The translations under genes and the position numbers were made by a program. Below are positions 19,592-27,766 of a DNA stretch of 57,330 nt, piece after piece. Every line of letters starts with the position of its first letter. Positions within the stretch are counted from its first letter, which is position 1. The notes beneath the pieces are model-generated. The model was not told where the DNA came from. It ran no database searches and worked only from the letters and a program-made list of their open reading frames with translations. Source of the DNA: a virus; the IMG/VR virus record IMGVR_UViG_3300022926_000015, positions 1 through 57,330 of that record; one strand, given 5' to 3'.

Positions 19592-21694
19592 ATGGCACAA
19601 TCATCAACATACTTTAGAATCGATGAAGATGTACTCTTAGAATTCATCTATCACGATCAATCCAACCCAACGAATTATGATATTGAGGTTGATGATAATG
19701 GTAGTGAGATCAAGGTTCTTGATACTGTTTCGGGAGATTCTTTTTCAAAGAGACATTTAATACACGAGCTTGGAGGTGAAGTCGTTAATTTTGATGTGAC
19801 ATATACCAATGGATATATAGCCATTGAAAACTTTGCTGCTAGAAAATTATTATTACAAGTCGGTAAAACATATAAGTTTAACTTAGGAGATGGGACTGGA
19901 AGCTATCTTCCAGATCCTAGTCTATTTAAAATAAATGGAGTTATTGGAACAAGTTCATATGCTATTGTTGGTGGGAATACCATTTTAACATATAATCCAA
20001 CATCATACGGATCTGTTGAATATTATTACGATAGTAGTTCTTTACTTTTAAAAGGTGGTGTAATTAATGTTTCGGAAAAAGCGAATCCTTTGTTTTCGAA
20101 TCCAGATGAAGATACTGGAAACGATATTAGACATTCATCAGGTAGGTATCATGCAGTTCAAGTTCCTGGAGAAAGCACAAAATGGGCTCTTCTAGGTTAT
20201 GATTCAACAGGACAATATCAAACATTTAATTATATTAATAATAACTCAGGTTGGTTAGGTGGTAATGAAAGTGATTTATTAAGTTCACAGACCAATGCAT
20301 CTAATGATATTAATTTTATAAGATATGATTCTGTAAGGCTTCATTTAAGAAGCGGTTATAATTTTGCAAGTAGAAACTATGAAGGTTTTCTATTTCAAAT
20401 ATTAGCAGATCGCAATGGAGGAATTCAAAATAATCTAACACAATTAGTATACTTAAATCAATCTAACTACGAAATATCTAATCCTAAACCATTTATTTTA
20501 GGAGAGACTTTATTTGCTAAATTCATAGAGATTAAAGTTCCAACTGTTCTGGCTAATCAAAATCCACAATTTAATGATTTTTTCTATGGTAATAATACAG
20601 GTGGAAGCTCTGATCTAGATCCTTCATCAAATTATACTATAAAATTTAGCTTGATCGATAGGTTATCTACAGAAATGGGGTATGACTATATTTATTTAGG
20701 AGAAGAAAATGAATTTAGTGTATCTAGAGAAGATGAGTACCAAGACTTTACTGCCGTTGTAGAAGAAGCTACTGATGGAGATTATTTTAGAATTTATGGA
20801 GAACGTGATGGCAGTTCAAGTGCATTTGAGGCATATATCAATAATAGAATTAACACTAGTTCTGATGATATTATTGTAATGTATGACGTTGAGCAATATG
20901 AACAAATTGGCTTAAGTCAAATTAAAACATATGACACCACCTTTACACAGGTAGAAGATTTTGATACTCCAATCATTTTTAGACCAGTTGTACTGAATGC
21001 AAGTACCGCAGTTAATTTCTCAATAGATGTTACTATGAGAATTTATAATGAAACTGATAATACTCAAATTGTAAAGAGGGCAAGTTTAACCTATCCAAAG
21101 GTTGGAAAATATGGTAAAAAGTTACAAGCTGTTAAGATTTCGGGAAGGAATACTATCACCGAAGTATTTAATACTTTACCTAATCTATCCCAAAACAGAA
21201 GTGTTAGAGATGCTATAATTGCTTCTATTCCTAGAACAACTAAAAACGTAAAAACTTTTATTGAAAGACATAATATTGTAGCTACTCAAAATTCTGTTCA
21301 AATATCTAATGAATCTGGTTCTAGTGTCTTAGAAACAATTGAAGATGTTGATACTCCAAACTATGTAAATGGAGAAGATTTAGTTATTTCAATAGCACCC
21401 TTTACATCCTACTATAAATTTAAAATCGCGAAAAAAAGAGGAGATGATTTAGAGTTAATCAATTTTGATGCTGTTGAAAATATTACTTTAAATTTTGTAG
21501 ATGGTAATGTTCGTAAACGGTTTAATCATGTTCCTAATAAAAATATAGATATTAATTCTGGAGAAATATTGTTTAGAATAGACCAAGGTAATATTTCTGA
21601 AATTAGATCTATGTCAACTACAACATTCTATATTGCGTTAGATAATGGCAGTGAAGAGACTATGATTTTTAAAGGTAATTTTGAAATTGCATAA
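19592..21694 (+). CDS. Tail-region structural protein, unknown
   Basis: 700 residues, predicted mainly beta, rich in Asn, Ser, Tyr and Asp. It starts MAQSSTYFRIDEDVLLEFIY and has no signal peptide, coiled coil or enzymatic motif I can identify. Its stop codon overlaps the start of the tail-tube-fold gene (TAATG), so the two are coupled. A baseplate, neck or fibre role is likely from context only. Confidence 0.55.
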   Translation: MAQSSTYFRIDEDVLLEFIYHDQSNPTNYDIEVDDNGSEIKVLDTVSGDSFSKRHLIHELGGEVVNFDVTYTNGYIAIENFAARKLLLQVGKTYKFNLGDGTGSYLPDPSLFKINGVIGTSSYAIVGGNTILTYNPTSYGSVEYYYDSSSLLLKGGVINVSEKANPLFSNPDEDTGNDIRHSSGRYHAVQVPGESTKWALLGYDSTGQYQTFNYINNNSGWLGGNESDLLSSQTNASNDINFIRYDSVRLHLRSGYNFASRNYEGFLFQILADRNGGIQNNLTQLVYLNQSNYEISNPKPFILGETLFAKFIEIKVPTVLANQNPQFNDFFYGNNTGGSSDLDPSSNYTIKFSLIDRLSTEMGYDYIYLGEENEFSVSREDEYQDFTAVVEEATDGDYFRIYGERDGSSSAFEAYINNRINTSSDDIIVMYDVEQYEQIGLSQIKTYDTTFTQVEDFDTPIIFRPVVLNASTAVNFSIDVTMRIYNETDNTQIVKRASLTYPKVGKYGKKLQAVKISGRNTITEVFNTLPNLSQNRSVRDAIIASIPRTTKNVKTFIERHNIVATQNSVQISNESGSSVLETIEDVDTPNYVNGEDLVISIAPFTSYYKFKIAKKRGDDLELINFDAVENITLNFVDGNVRKRFNHVPNKNIDINSGEILFRIDQGNISEIRSMSTTTFYIALDNGSEETMIFKGNFEIA

Positions 21695-22245
21695 TGATTT
21701 TAAATAGTAGAAATAATACCTATGATTTTAGGTTTCCGAGAAACTTTATTCCGGAAGAGGTAGCTAACAAGTATCGTAAATATCTAAATAAGATACCCGG
21801 TAACTTAATGGCAGAACCAATAGACTTTGTTAACTATTCAGTACAAGGTATTAATGTTCCTGGAATTTCATTTGATCCAGTGACACAGGCTGATAATGAC
21901 GGTACGACTAGATACCACAGAGGAGCTGTACCTATTCAAAACACAGTTGAGCGACAGTTTACAGTTACAATGCAATTATTAGATGGATTTATAAACTATT
22001 GGATCCTTCAAGACACTCTACTATATTATTATGCAAGAAGTACTAAGGAGGCGTTTACTCAAGATTTAACTCTAAGAATATTAGATGCAGAAGGTGCAAG
22101 TGTTGCTTATTTAAAGTTTGAAAAGCCAATTATGAACTCAATAAATGAGCTTAATCTTAATATGAGTGAAAATATAGCAGAATTTAGTACTTTTGAAATC
22201 ACATTCTTTTATAACAAACTAAATTTGGAACTTGAAATAGACTAA
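21694..22245 (+). CDS. Tail-tube-fold protein (gp19/gp54-like)
   Basis: 183 residues. After an N-terminal arm (YDFRFPRNFIPEEVANKYRK) the protein shows the alternating strand pattern of myovirus tube proteins: VERQFTVTMQLLDGFINYWI followed by LQDTLLYYYA, then TLRILDAEGASVAYLKFEKP and a terminal strand AEFSTFEITFFYNKL. T4 gp19 (tube) is 163 residues, and gp54 (tube initiator) and gp48 share its fold, so I cannot separate tube from initiator. Location at the end of the baseplate cluster slightly favours a baseplate-proximal tube protein. Confidence 0.5.
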   Translation: MILNSRNNTYDFRFPRNFIPEEVANKYRKYLNKIPGNLMAEPIDFVNYSVQGINVPGISFDPVTQADNDGTTRYHRGAVPIQNTVERQFTVTMQLLDGFINYWILQDTLLYYYARSTKEAFTQDLTLRILDAEGASVAYLKFEKPIMNSINELNLNMSENIAEFSTFEITFFYNKLNLELEID

Positions 22246-22255
22246 TATATACATT

Positions 22256-22636
22256 ATGAGAAAGGACATTAGAACATTTAACGAATACTTAGCAGAGCAG
22301 TCAGTTACTGAAGACGATCTAAGAATTTTAACAGAAGGTTTACAAGAAGAATGGAGCCCAGAGTTAGAGGAGAAAGTAGATGCAGCATTAGATGAATTTA
22401 TGCTAGAATATACCAATGAAGATGGTATTGTAGATATTAATAGATTTAATGATGAGTTAACTAATGAGGGTCTACTTGGATCTATTTTTGGAGGGCTTGC
22501 TGGATTTGCTCTTGGAAAATCAGTTGGTAAATTAGTAGCAAAAGTTTTAGGTATTGAAAAAGGAGTATTCTATGACCTTTTAACTTCAAGATTAGTAGGT
22601 GCTGCGTTAGGCGCTGCTCTTGGAAAAAACATGTAA
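22256..22636 (+). CDS. Glycine-zipper protein with capsid-targeting-like N-terminus
   Basis: 126 residues. The start MRKDIRTFNEYLAE matches the pattern of the T4 internal-protein signal (MKTYQEFIAE), with a possible protease cut after Glu14. A second L-x-E site (ILTE) is at residues 24-27. Residues 72-99 (GLLGSIFGGLAGFALGKSVG) and 112-124 form two small-residue-rich hydrophobic segments, as in glycine-zipper membrane or pore proteins. Inference: a packaged protein that is trimmed and could act on the host membrane during DNA entry. A TATATAC element lies just upstream. Confidence 0.6.
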   Translation: MRKDIRTFNEYLAEQSVTEDDLRILTEGLQEEWSPELEEKVDAALDEFMLEYTNEDGIVDINRFNDELTNEGLLGSIFGGLAGFALGKSVGKLVAKVLGIEKGVFYDLLTSRLVGAALGAALGKNM

Positions 22637-23290
22637 ATGAATTATTTAGCTATTGATTATTCCCTTAATTCACCGGGAATATGTCTTTATAATGATAAGA
22701 GTAAGCGTTATCATTTTATTTCTTATATGAAGCCAGGTACTGGTACTAAAAAAGATCAAATTCTTCAAGAGGAAATGTCTTTATTAAAAGATTTAACTCT
22801 TGTTAGTCAGCCTGATTTTACAAAAGAACATGAATTCTCAAGTGTCGAGCTATCTAAAATAAAAAGATATGATAGGATGGCTGATGATATTATCAATTTA
22901 GTTTTACAAGACAGTTTTTCAGGAGAGCCTTTTATAATTGCATTTGAAGGTACATCATATGGTTCAAAGATGGGAACTAATAATATGATTGATATGGCTG
23001 CCGGAGCAGCAATCTTAAAACTAAAGCTTCTTAAGACTCTAAAACCCGAAGACCTAATGACCATCGCTCCAACCTCGATTAAGAAGTTTGCTGGGAAAGG
23101 AAATATGAATAAGTCTCAATTATTTGAAGCCTTTTTAGAAAATAGAATTGAGGATAAAAATCTAGAGAAAAGCCCTTTATATTCTTGGATAAAACAACAA
23201 GAGTTTGGGAAAAAGATTCCAAAGCCCCTTGATGATTTAGTCGACGCTTTCTTCCTGACAGCAATGATTTCTAGAAGCCTGGAAAGCTAA
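22637..23290 (+). CDS. RuvC-like Holliday junction resolvase / RNase H-fold nuclease
   Basis: 217 residues. RNase H-fold landmarks are in order: first strand with DYSLNSPGI (Asp7), second acidic residue in IAFEGTSYG (Glu104), the helix IAPTSIKKFAGKGNMNK, and the C-terminal DDLVDAFF (Asp200, Asp203). This set of four acidic residues is that of RuvC-type resolvases, which cut four-way DNA junctions with Mg2+. T4 uses the unrelated endonuclease VII (gp49) to clear branched DNA before packaging, so this may do that job here. It begins immediately after the previous stop. Confidence 0.75.
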   Translation: MNYLAIDYSLNSPGICLYNDKSKRYHFISYMKPGTGTKKDQILQEEMSLLKDLTLVSQPDFTKEHEFSSVELSKIKRYDRMADDIINLVLQDSFSGEPFIIAFEGTSYGSKMGTNNMIDMAAGAAILKLKLLKTLKPEDLMTIAPTSIKKFAGKGNMNKSQLFEAFLENRIEDKNLEKSPLYSWIKQQEFGKKIPKPLDDLVDAFFLTAMISRSLES

Positions 23291-23589
23291 CCTTATCTCT
23301 CCTTCAAAGACCTGAAAGTTATATGCACGCTTTGAAAAAATGTTTCAAAAAAGTTCTAAAACTTAAGTGAAACTATCAAAATAAGAGATATATAATATAC
23401 GATGATGTTTAATACTAACAATCGACTGGCACTAAATTCTAAAAGTCAATAGCCCAAATTAGGGAATGTTAGAACGCATAAGTTCAAAAAAGAATAAGTG
23501 TCTTGTCCTTGTAAAGTGAAACATTATTATTTAAAGGTATATAACATACACAAACATTAACAGTATTAAAGGTTTAAATTTTAAGTATT
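23291..23589 (+). promoter_or_regulatory. Structured leader/intergenic region upstream of gene 32
   Basis: A 299-nt gene-free stretch, the longest in the window. It holds a TTTGAAA-aaatg-TTTCAAA inverted repeat (23331-23349), a TATATAATATAC element (23389-23400), and a nested hairpin (TTCTAA 23437-23442 with TTAGAA 23469-23474, enclosing CCC/GGG at 23453-23464). AAGTGAAAC occurs twice. T4 gene 32 is autoregulated through a structured mRNA leader, so a similar control element is plausible. No ORF of note is present. Confidence 0.45.
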
Positions 23590-24495
23590 ATGGCAGATTT
23601 TGACATTTTTAATTTGGGTGTAGAAGACGTAGAAACGCATCAGCCCCAAGCAAGTTCATCAGCAAATGAGGTTTATAAACCAACAGCAGATGACGGCAAA
23701 GACGGAACTTATAAGGCACTTATTCGATTCGTTCCAAATCCAGAGAATCCACGTAATTCTCTTATTCAAAAATACGTACATTGGCTAACAGATGCTAATG
23801 GTAACGGTAAATTGGTAGATTCTCCATCAACAGTTGGTGAAAAATGCCCAATCGCAGATGTATTCTGGAAAATGCGCAACAGTGATAGCGCAGTAGATCG
23901 CAAAGCTTCTGAAAAGCTTAAGCGTCGCCAGCAATATTATTCTTTGATTAAAATTATTAAGGATCCACAAAATCCAGATCTAGAAGGAACTTACAAAGTA
24001 TTTAAGTTCGGTTACAAAATCAAAGAAAAGATCGACGCTGAATTGAAGCCAGACTTCGGTGAACCAACTCAAGTATTCGACCTTTTTGAAGGTAAAAACT
24101 TCGAGTTGATTATTACACGACAGGGAGAGTACAATAACTATGATAAGTCTAAATTCTCTTCTTCTCGTTCAGCAATCACTATTAACGGAGAAGAAGCAGA
24201 ACGCAGCAAAGAAGTTATGGGTACAATCAAAGGAGAGTTGGAAACTGCTCCATCTTTGGCAACTTATGACTATAAAGCATGGGATGGAGAAACCCGCGAT
24301 TTCGTAAATGGCGTACTAAAAATGTACTTGAATCCAGGTGATGCAATTACAGAAGTATCAACATCTTCAGCTCCAAAAAAGACAGAGCCTAAGAAAGAAA
24401 AAGTCGCAGAGGCGGTATCATCAAGTTCGACGACTACAACTGATGTCTCTAATGAAGACGATCTAGATTCTTTCTTGAATGACCTCGACATCTAA
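23590..24495 (+). CDS. 32: Single-stranded DNA-binding protein gp32
   Basis: 301 residues, the same length as T4 gp32. The N-terminal arm is followed by an OB-fold-like core (YKALIRFVPNPENPRNSLIQ; later FGYKIKEKIDAELKPDFGEP) and a flexible linker. The tail is strongly acidic (EDDLDSFLNDLDI), like the T4 tail that contacts gp59, UvsY and other replication partners. It coats and protects ssDNA in replication and recombination. T4 gp32 binds zinc through one His and three Cys; here only one Cys (GEKCPIADVFW) is present, so the zinc site is absent or different. The primase gene overlaps its end. Confidence 0.85.
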   Translation: MADFDIFNLGVEDVETHQPQASSSANEVYKPTADDGKDGTYKALIRFVPNPENPRNSLIQKYVHWLTDANGNGKLVDSPSTVGEKCPIADVFWKMRNSDSAVDRKASEKLKRRQQYYSLIKIIKDPQNPDLEGTYKVFKFGYKIKEKIDAELKPDFGEPTQVFDLFEGKNFELIITRQGEYNNYDKSKFSSSRSAITINGEEAERSKEVMGTIKGELETAPSLATYDYKAWDGETRDFVNGVLKMYLNPGDAITEVSTSSAPKKTEPKKEKVAEAVSSSSTTTTDVSNEDDLDSFLNDLDI

Positions 24496-25552
24496 TCAAC
24501 TTACTGAAGAGCTTAGATTAAAGATTATGAAAGCGCTGAAAGACGTATGTCTGACGGCACATTCAAACCCCAATAAGCAAATGCTAAAGGACATGCCTGG
24601 TAGAATTACTATGGCATGTCCTTATTGTGGGGATTCGCATAATGACGATACTAAAAAGAGGGGTAATATGTATTGGGACACGCTCCAATATCATTGTTAC
24701 AACTGCGGAACTCACACAGACGTTAAGACCCTTCTAAAGGATCACGAGGTAAGACTTCCTAATTCAGAGGACTCATTTACGATAATTGACTATATCAAAC
24801 ACAATCGATCAGTAACATCACAGGCAGACACACTAACACACTCAGTATTTCAAAGTGTAAGTGACTTAGCAATAACAGTCGATGAGTTTAAAAAAGGATT
24901 TGGTGCGAAAGAAATAGAACCTGGAGATTGGATTTGGCTCTACTTAAAAAAGAGATTGCTTCATAAAAAAAGCGAAGAGTTTTTATTTAGCACAAAAGAC
25001 AATCGTTTATGGATTCTTAATTTTACTGGAGACGGTAAGATTATGTCTGCTCAAAGTAGAAGAATGAAAGGCAAGGGTAGTAGATATTTAACGTATGATT
25101 TGCCTAAATTATATGAAGAGCTTGGTAAAGAACTAGAGCTATCAAAGGAGGAATTAGAAAAAGTAACAAAGTTATCAACACTATTTGGTATTATGCAAGT
25201 AAACTTTCAGCGTCCAGTAACTATGTTTGAAGGTCCAATTGACGCCAAGTTCATGACTAATAGCATTGCGTTAGCAACAGCAGGTCGCAACACTGAAGAG
25301 TTCGATGAAATGGCAACCGTTAGGTATATGTTTGATAACGACGATACTGGTAAAAAGAAAATGATGGAAAAACTTAAAAAAGGCAGATCTGTTTTTATGT
25401 GGTCTAAATTTCTAAAAGAAAATAAATTAGATACATATGATATAAAAGATTTAAATGACTTGGTCATTAAGTGCTTTGAATTAAGTAATCCTGCAATTAA
25501 GGAATTAGATAAGTATTTTACATCAAGTCAATTAGATCTATGGTACGTTTAG
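24479..25552 (+). CDS. 61: DNA primase gp61
   Basis: 357 residues (T4 gp61: 342). An N-terminal zinc ribbon is clear: CPYCGDS (Cys47, Cys50) and CYNCG (Cys73, Cys76). The TOPRIM core follows, with MFEGPIDA near residue 250 (catalytic Glu) and FDNDDTGKKK near residue 285 (metal-binding Asp residues). It makes RNA primers for the lagging strand in a primosome with gp41. The start lies 17 nt inside the end of gene 32, indicating translational coupling. Confidence 0.88.
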   Translation: MTSTSNQLTEELRLKIMKALKDVCLTAHSNPNKQMLKDMPGRITMACPYCGDSHNDDTKKRGNMYWDTLQYHCYNCGTHTDVKTLLKDHEVRLPNSEDSFTIIDYIKHNRSVTSQADTLTHSVFQSVSDLAITVDEFKKGFGAKEIEPGDWIWLYLKKRLLHKKSEEFLFSTKDNRLWILNFTGDGKIMSAQSRRMKGKGSRYLTYDLPKLYEELGKELELSKEELEKVTKLSTLFGIMQVNFQRPVTMFEGPIDAKFMTNSIALATAGRNTEEFDEMATVRYMFDNDDTGKKKMMEKLKKGRSVFMWSKFLKENKLDTYDIKDLNDLVIKCFELSNPAIKELDKYFTSSQLDLWYV

Positions 25553-25764
25553 AAGATATTACTGAAATGGTTGATAATGATTTAGATGATTTCTATAAAG
25601 ACCGAGACAGGTTTAAAGGATTAAAAATGCTATTAGGATTTGGAGCTTCTGAGTATTCTCATGAAGAGTCAAATATCCAAATAAACAATCCTAAATATAA
25701 GAAAAAACTGAAAGCAAGTAAGTTTATTAAAAAAGGAGGAAATAAAGATAAATCATTATTTTAA
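25540..25764 (+). CDS. Small conserved-position protein, unknown
   Basis: 74 residues, overlapping the primase end by 13 nt and ending directly before the UvsY-like gene. The N-terminal half is acidic (LEDITEMVDNDLDDFYKD), the C-terminal half very basic (KKKLKASKFIKKGGNKD). No domain is recognised. Tight coupling to replication genes suggests a small accessory DNA- or protein-binding factor. Confidence 0.6.
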   Translation: MVRLEDITEMVDNDLDDFYKDRDRFKGLKMLLGFGASEYSHEESNIQINNPKYKKKLKASKFIKKGGNKDKSLF

Positions 25765-26193
25765 ATGACAAATAGTAAAGAAAAAATACTAGCACTTGAT
25801 AAAAAATTAAGTGACCAACGGTCCGAATGGACTAAAAAGATAGGAGATCTATCTAAGTCTCTTAGGTATATAAATGGAATGGAAGATACTATTGCGATGG
25901 TTCTTTCAAATAGACAAATACTAATTGATCAGATAGCATATATTAATGTAAAAATAAAAGAGCAGCAAAAAAAATTAGCTGAAAGGTATCGAGAAGCTTA
26001 CATTAGGTATTATGAATATGATTATAAATTAGGAGAAAAACAGAAAGAAAAATTCTTAGAAGCAGATTTAGCTGACGATAATATTATTTTATCACATCTT
26101 CAAAATCAACTAGAATTTTTTAGAGAATCGGTAAAAACTCTAGATAATATGGGTTTTGCCATCCGAAACAGATTAGCACTTAAAGATCTGTAA
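25765..26193 (+). CDS. uvsY: UvsY-like recombination mediator
   Basis: 142 residues, almost all helical (T4 UvsY: 137). The C-terminal part LQNQLEFFRESVKTLDNMGF followed by AIRNRLALKDL resembles the end of T4 UvsY (...LDAIKSRGFAIKHIQDMRAF). The middle is Tyr/Lys/Arg-rich (REAYIRYYEYDYKL), as expected for ssDNA contact. UvsY loads the UvsX recombinase onto gp32-coated ssDNA. In T4 uvsY is next to uvsW, as here, which raises confidence. Confidence 0.6.
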   Translation: MTNSKEKILALDKKLSDQRSEWTKKIGDLSKSLRYINGMEDTIAMVLSNRQILIDQIAYINVKIKEQQKKLAERYREAYIRYYEYDYKLGEKQKEKFLEADLADDNIILSHLQNQLEFFRESVKTLDNMGFAIRNRLALKDL

Positions 26194-26220
26194 TAGGTAA
26201 AGAAAAAAACTGTGCCATGA

Positions 26221-27729
26221 ATGGAGCTCAGTTTAACCGAAAACAATCAACTACTAAGGATAGATGAGGCAACTTCACTAGAACTAGAACAGTTGAATAT
26301 TTCACTAACAAAAAGAATTGACTCGTGGAGATTTAATCCACTTGTCAAAAAAGGAGTGTGGGATGGTTATATTTCTTATGTAAAAGATGATAAGTGGATT
26401 CCAGCCGGATTATGGAAAGAAGTTATGGACATATGTAAAGATTATGGATATGAACTTAAAATTAATGGAATTTCTAGACTATTTGATAAAGAAATTACCC
26501 CGGATGGATTTGAAGAATGGGTTCTAAACTTTTTTAAAGATTCAGAGATTACACCTCGCGATTACCAAATAGAAGCAGCATTTAATATTTTAAAATTTAG
26601 AAAATGTCTTTCAGAGCTTGCGACCTCTGCAGGTAAGACGTTAATTTCTTTTTTAACAGTTGCATATATCCTAGAAAAACAAAAAGCCGAAAAGATTTTA
26701 TTTATCGTCCCAAATGTTTCACTTGTAATACAAGCAAGCGAAGACTTTATGGATTATAATTACAAAAATCAAGTAAATATAAAAATACAGCAAATTTATA
26801 GCGGTCAAACAATTAGAGCAGGTCGGAATGTAGTAATTGGGACATATCAATCACTAATTAAAAAGAAAAATGAATATTTTGACCAATTTGACGCTGTAAT
26901 TATCGATGAGACACATAAAGCAAAATCTCAATCTATTAAAACAATTTTATCAAAATGTAAAAATGCAGAATATAGATATGGTCTTTCTGGAACCATTCCA
27001 AAATCAGGAACTCTCGATAGGCTAACGTTAATGGCATATACCGGACCTCTTATTACTGAAGTAAGCGCAAATTTTCTTCAGAATGAAGGACATATTGCAA
27101 AATGTAACGTAAAAGTTATTGAAATGGATTATGCTCCTGACGGTGCAAAAGAGGCATTTCGCGAAATGGCACATAACAAATATGAAAATAAAGACGTATT
27201 TAAATTTGAACAAAATTATATTATTAATTCACCAGGCCGCCTTAACTTTATTTGCAACATTATTTCCAGAGTACGTGGCAATTCCCTTGTACTTTTCCAC
27301 CGCATTGAGCATGGCCAAAAAATATACGAAAAGCTTAGACAGGAGAGCGATAAAACGATTTATTATGTTGATGGTGGAACCGATAAAGACATACGCGAAG
27401 AATATAAAAAGAAAATGGAAGCAGGAGATGAAGTTGTTATCGTTGCCAGCTATGGTACCTTCTCTACCGGTATTTCAATTAAAAAGATTCACAATATCTT
27501 CTTTACGGAATCGTTTAAATCAGAAGTAATTATTAGGCAGTCTATTGGTAGAGGACTTAGACAGCATGAATCAAAAGACAGTGTTACGATTATAGATTTT
27601 GTCGATGATATAACTTCACCGGACTGGGATAATTATTTAATGAGGCACTCAAAGGCTAGACAAAAAATTTATAAAGAACAAAAGTTTAAATATGACATCA
27701 AAAAGGTTAAATTTGATGGAGATATATAA
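26221..27729 (+). CDS. uvsW: UvsW DNA/RNA helicase
   Basis: 502 residues (T4 UvsW: 503). A small N-terminal DNA-binding domain is followed by superfamily 2 helicase motifs: TPRDYQ near residue 111, Walker A ATSAGKT (134-140), DETH box (229-232), SGT motif III, and QSIGRGLRQ motif VI near residue 440. UvsW unwinds R-loops and branched DNA and drives fork regression, helping the switch from origin- to recombination-dependent replication. A TATATAA element overlaps its stop codon. Confidence 0.9.
   Translation: MELSLTENNQLLRIDEATSLELEQLNISLTKRIDSWRFNPLVKKGVWDGYISYVKDDKWIPAGLWKEVMDICKDYGYELKINGISRLFDKEITPDGFEEWVLNFFKDSEITPRDYQIEAAFNILKFRKCLSELATSAGKTLISFLTVAYILEKQKAEKILFIVPNVSLVIQASEDFMDYNYKNQVNIKIQQIYSGQTIRAGRNVVIGTYQSLIKKKNEYFDQFDAVIIDETHKAKSQSIKTILSKCKNAEYRYGLSGTIPKSGTLDRLTLMAYTGPLITEVSANFLQNEGHIAKCNVKVIEMDYAPDGAKEAFREMAHNKYENKDVFKFEQNYIINSPGRLNFICNIISRVRGNSLVLFHRIEHGQKIYEKLRQESDKTIYYVDGGTDKDIREEYKKKMEAGDEVVIVASYGTFSTGISIKKIHNIFFTESFKSEVIIRQSIGRGLRQHESKDSVTIIDFVDDITSPDWDNYLMRHSKARQKIYKEQKFKYDIKKVKFDGDI
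27723..27729 (+). promoter_or_regulatory. Candidate late promoter element TATATAA
   Basis: The heptamer TATATAA ends 37 nt before the start of the first gene in the signal-tagged cluster. T4 late promoters need only a TATAAATA-like -10 box recognised by gp55, which this phage encodes. The same heptamer recurs in several short intergenic gaps here. In DNA this AT-rich it can also occur by chance and here overlaps a stop codon. Confidence 0.3.
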
Positions 27730-27766
27730 AAGGTAACATAATCATAAAATAAAGTATTATACAAAA

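Noticed and set aside
23331-23385. Bacteroidota host promoter (-33 TTTG, -7 TANNTTTG) upstream of gene 32
   Set aside because: TTTG is present but no TANNTTTG lies at the right distance; I could not support a host-type promoter.
25736-25748. AAAGGAGGAAAT as a Shine-Dalgarno site for the UvsY-like gene
   Set aside because: It is about 20 nt or more from the start codon, too far, and simply encodes Lys-Gly-Gly in the upstream gene.
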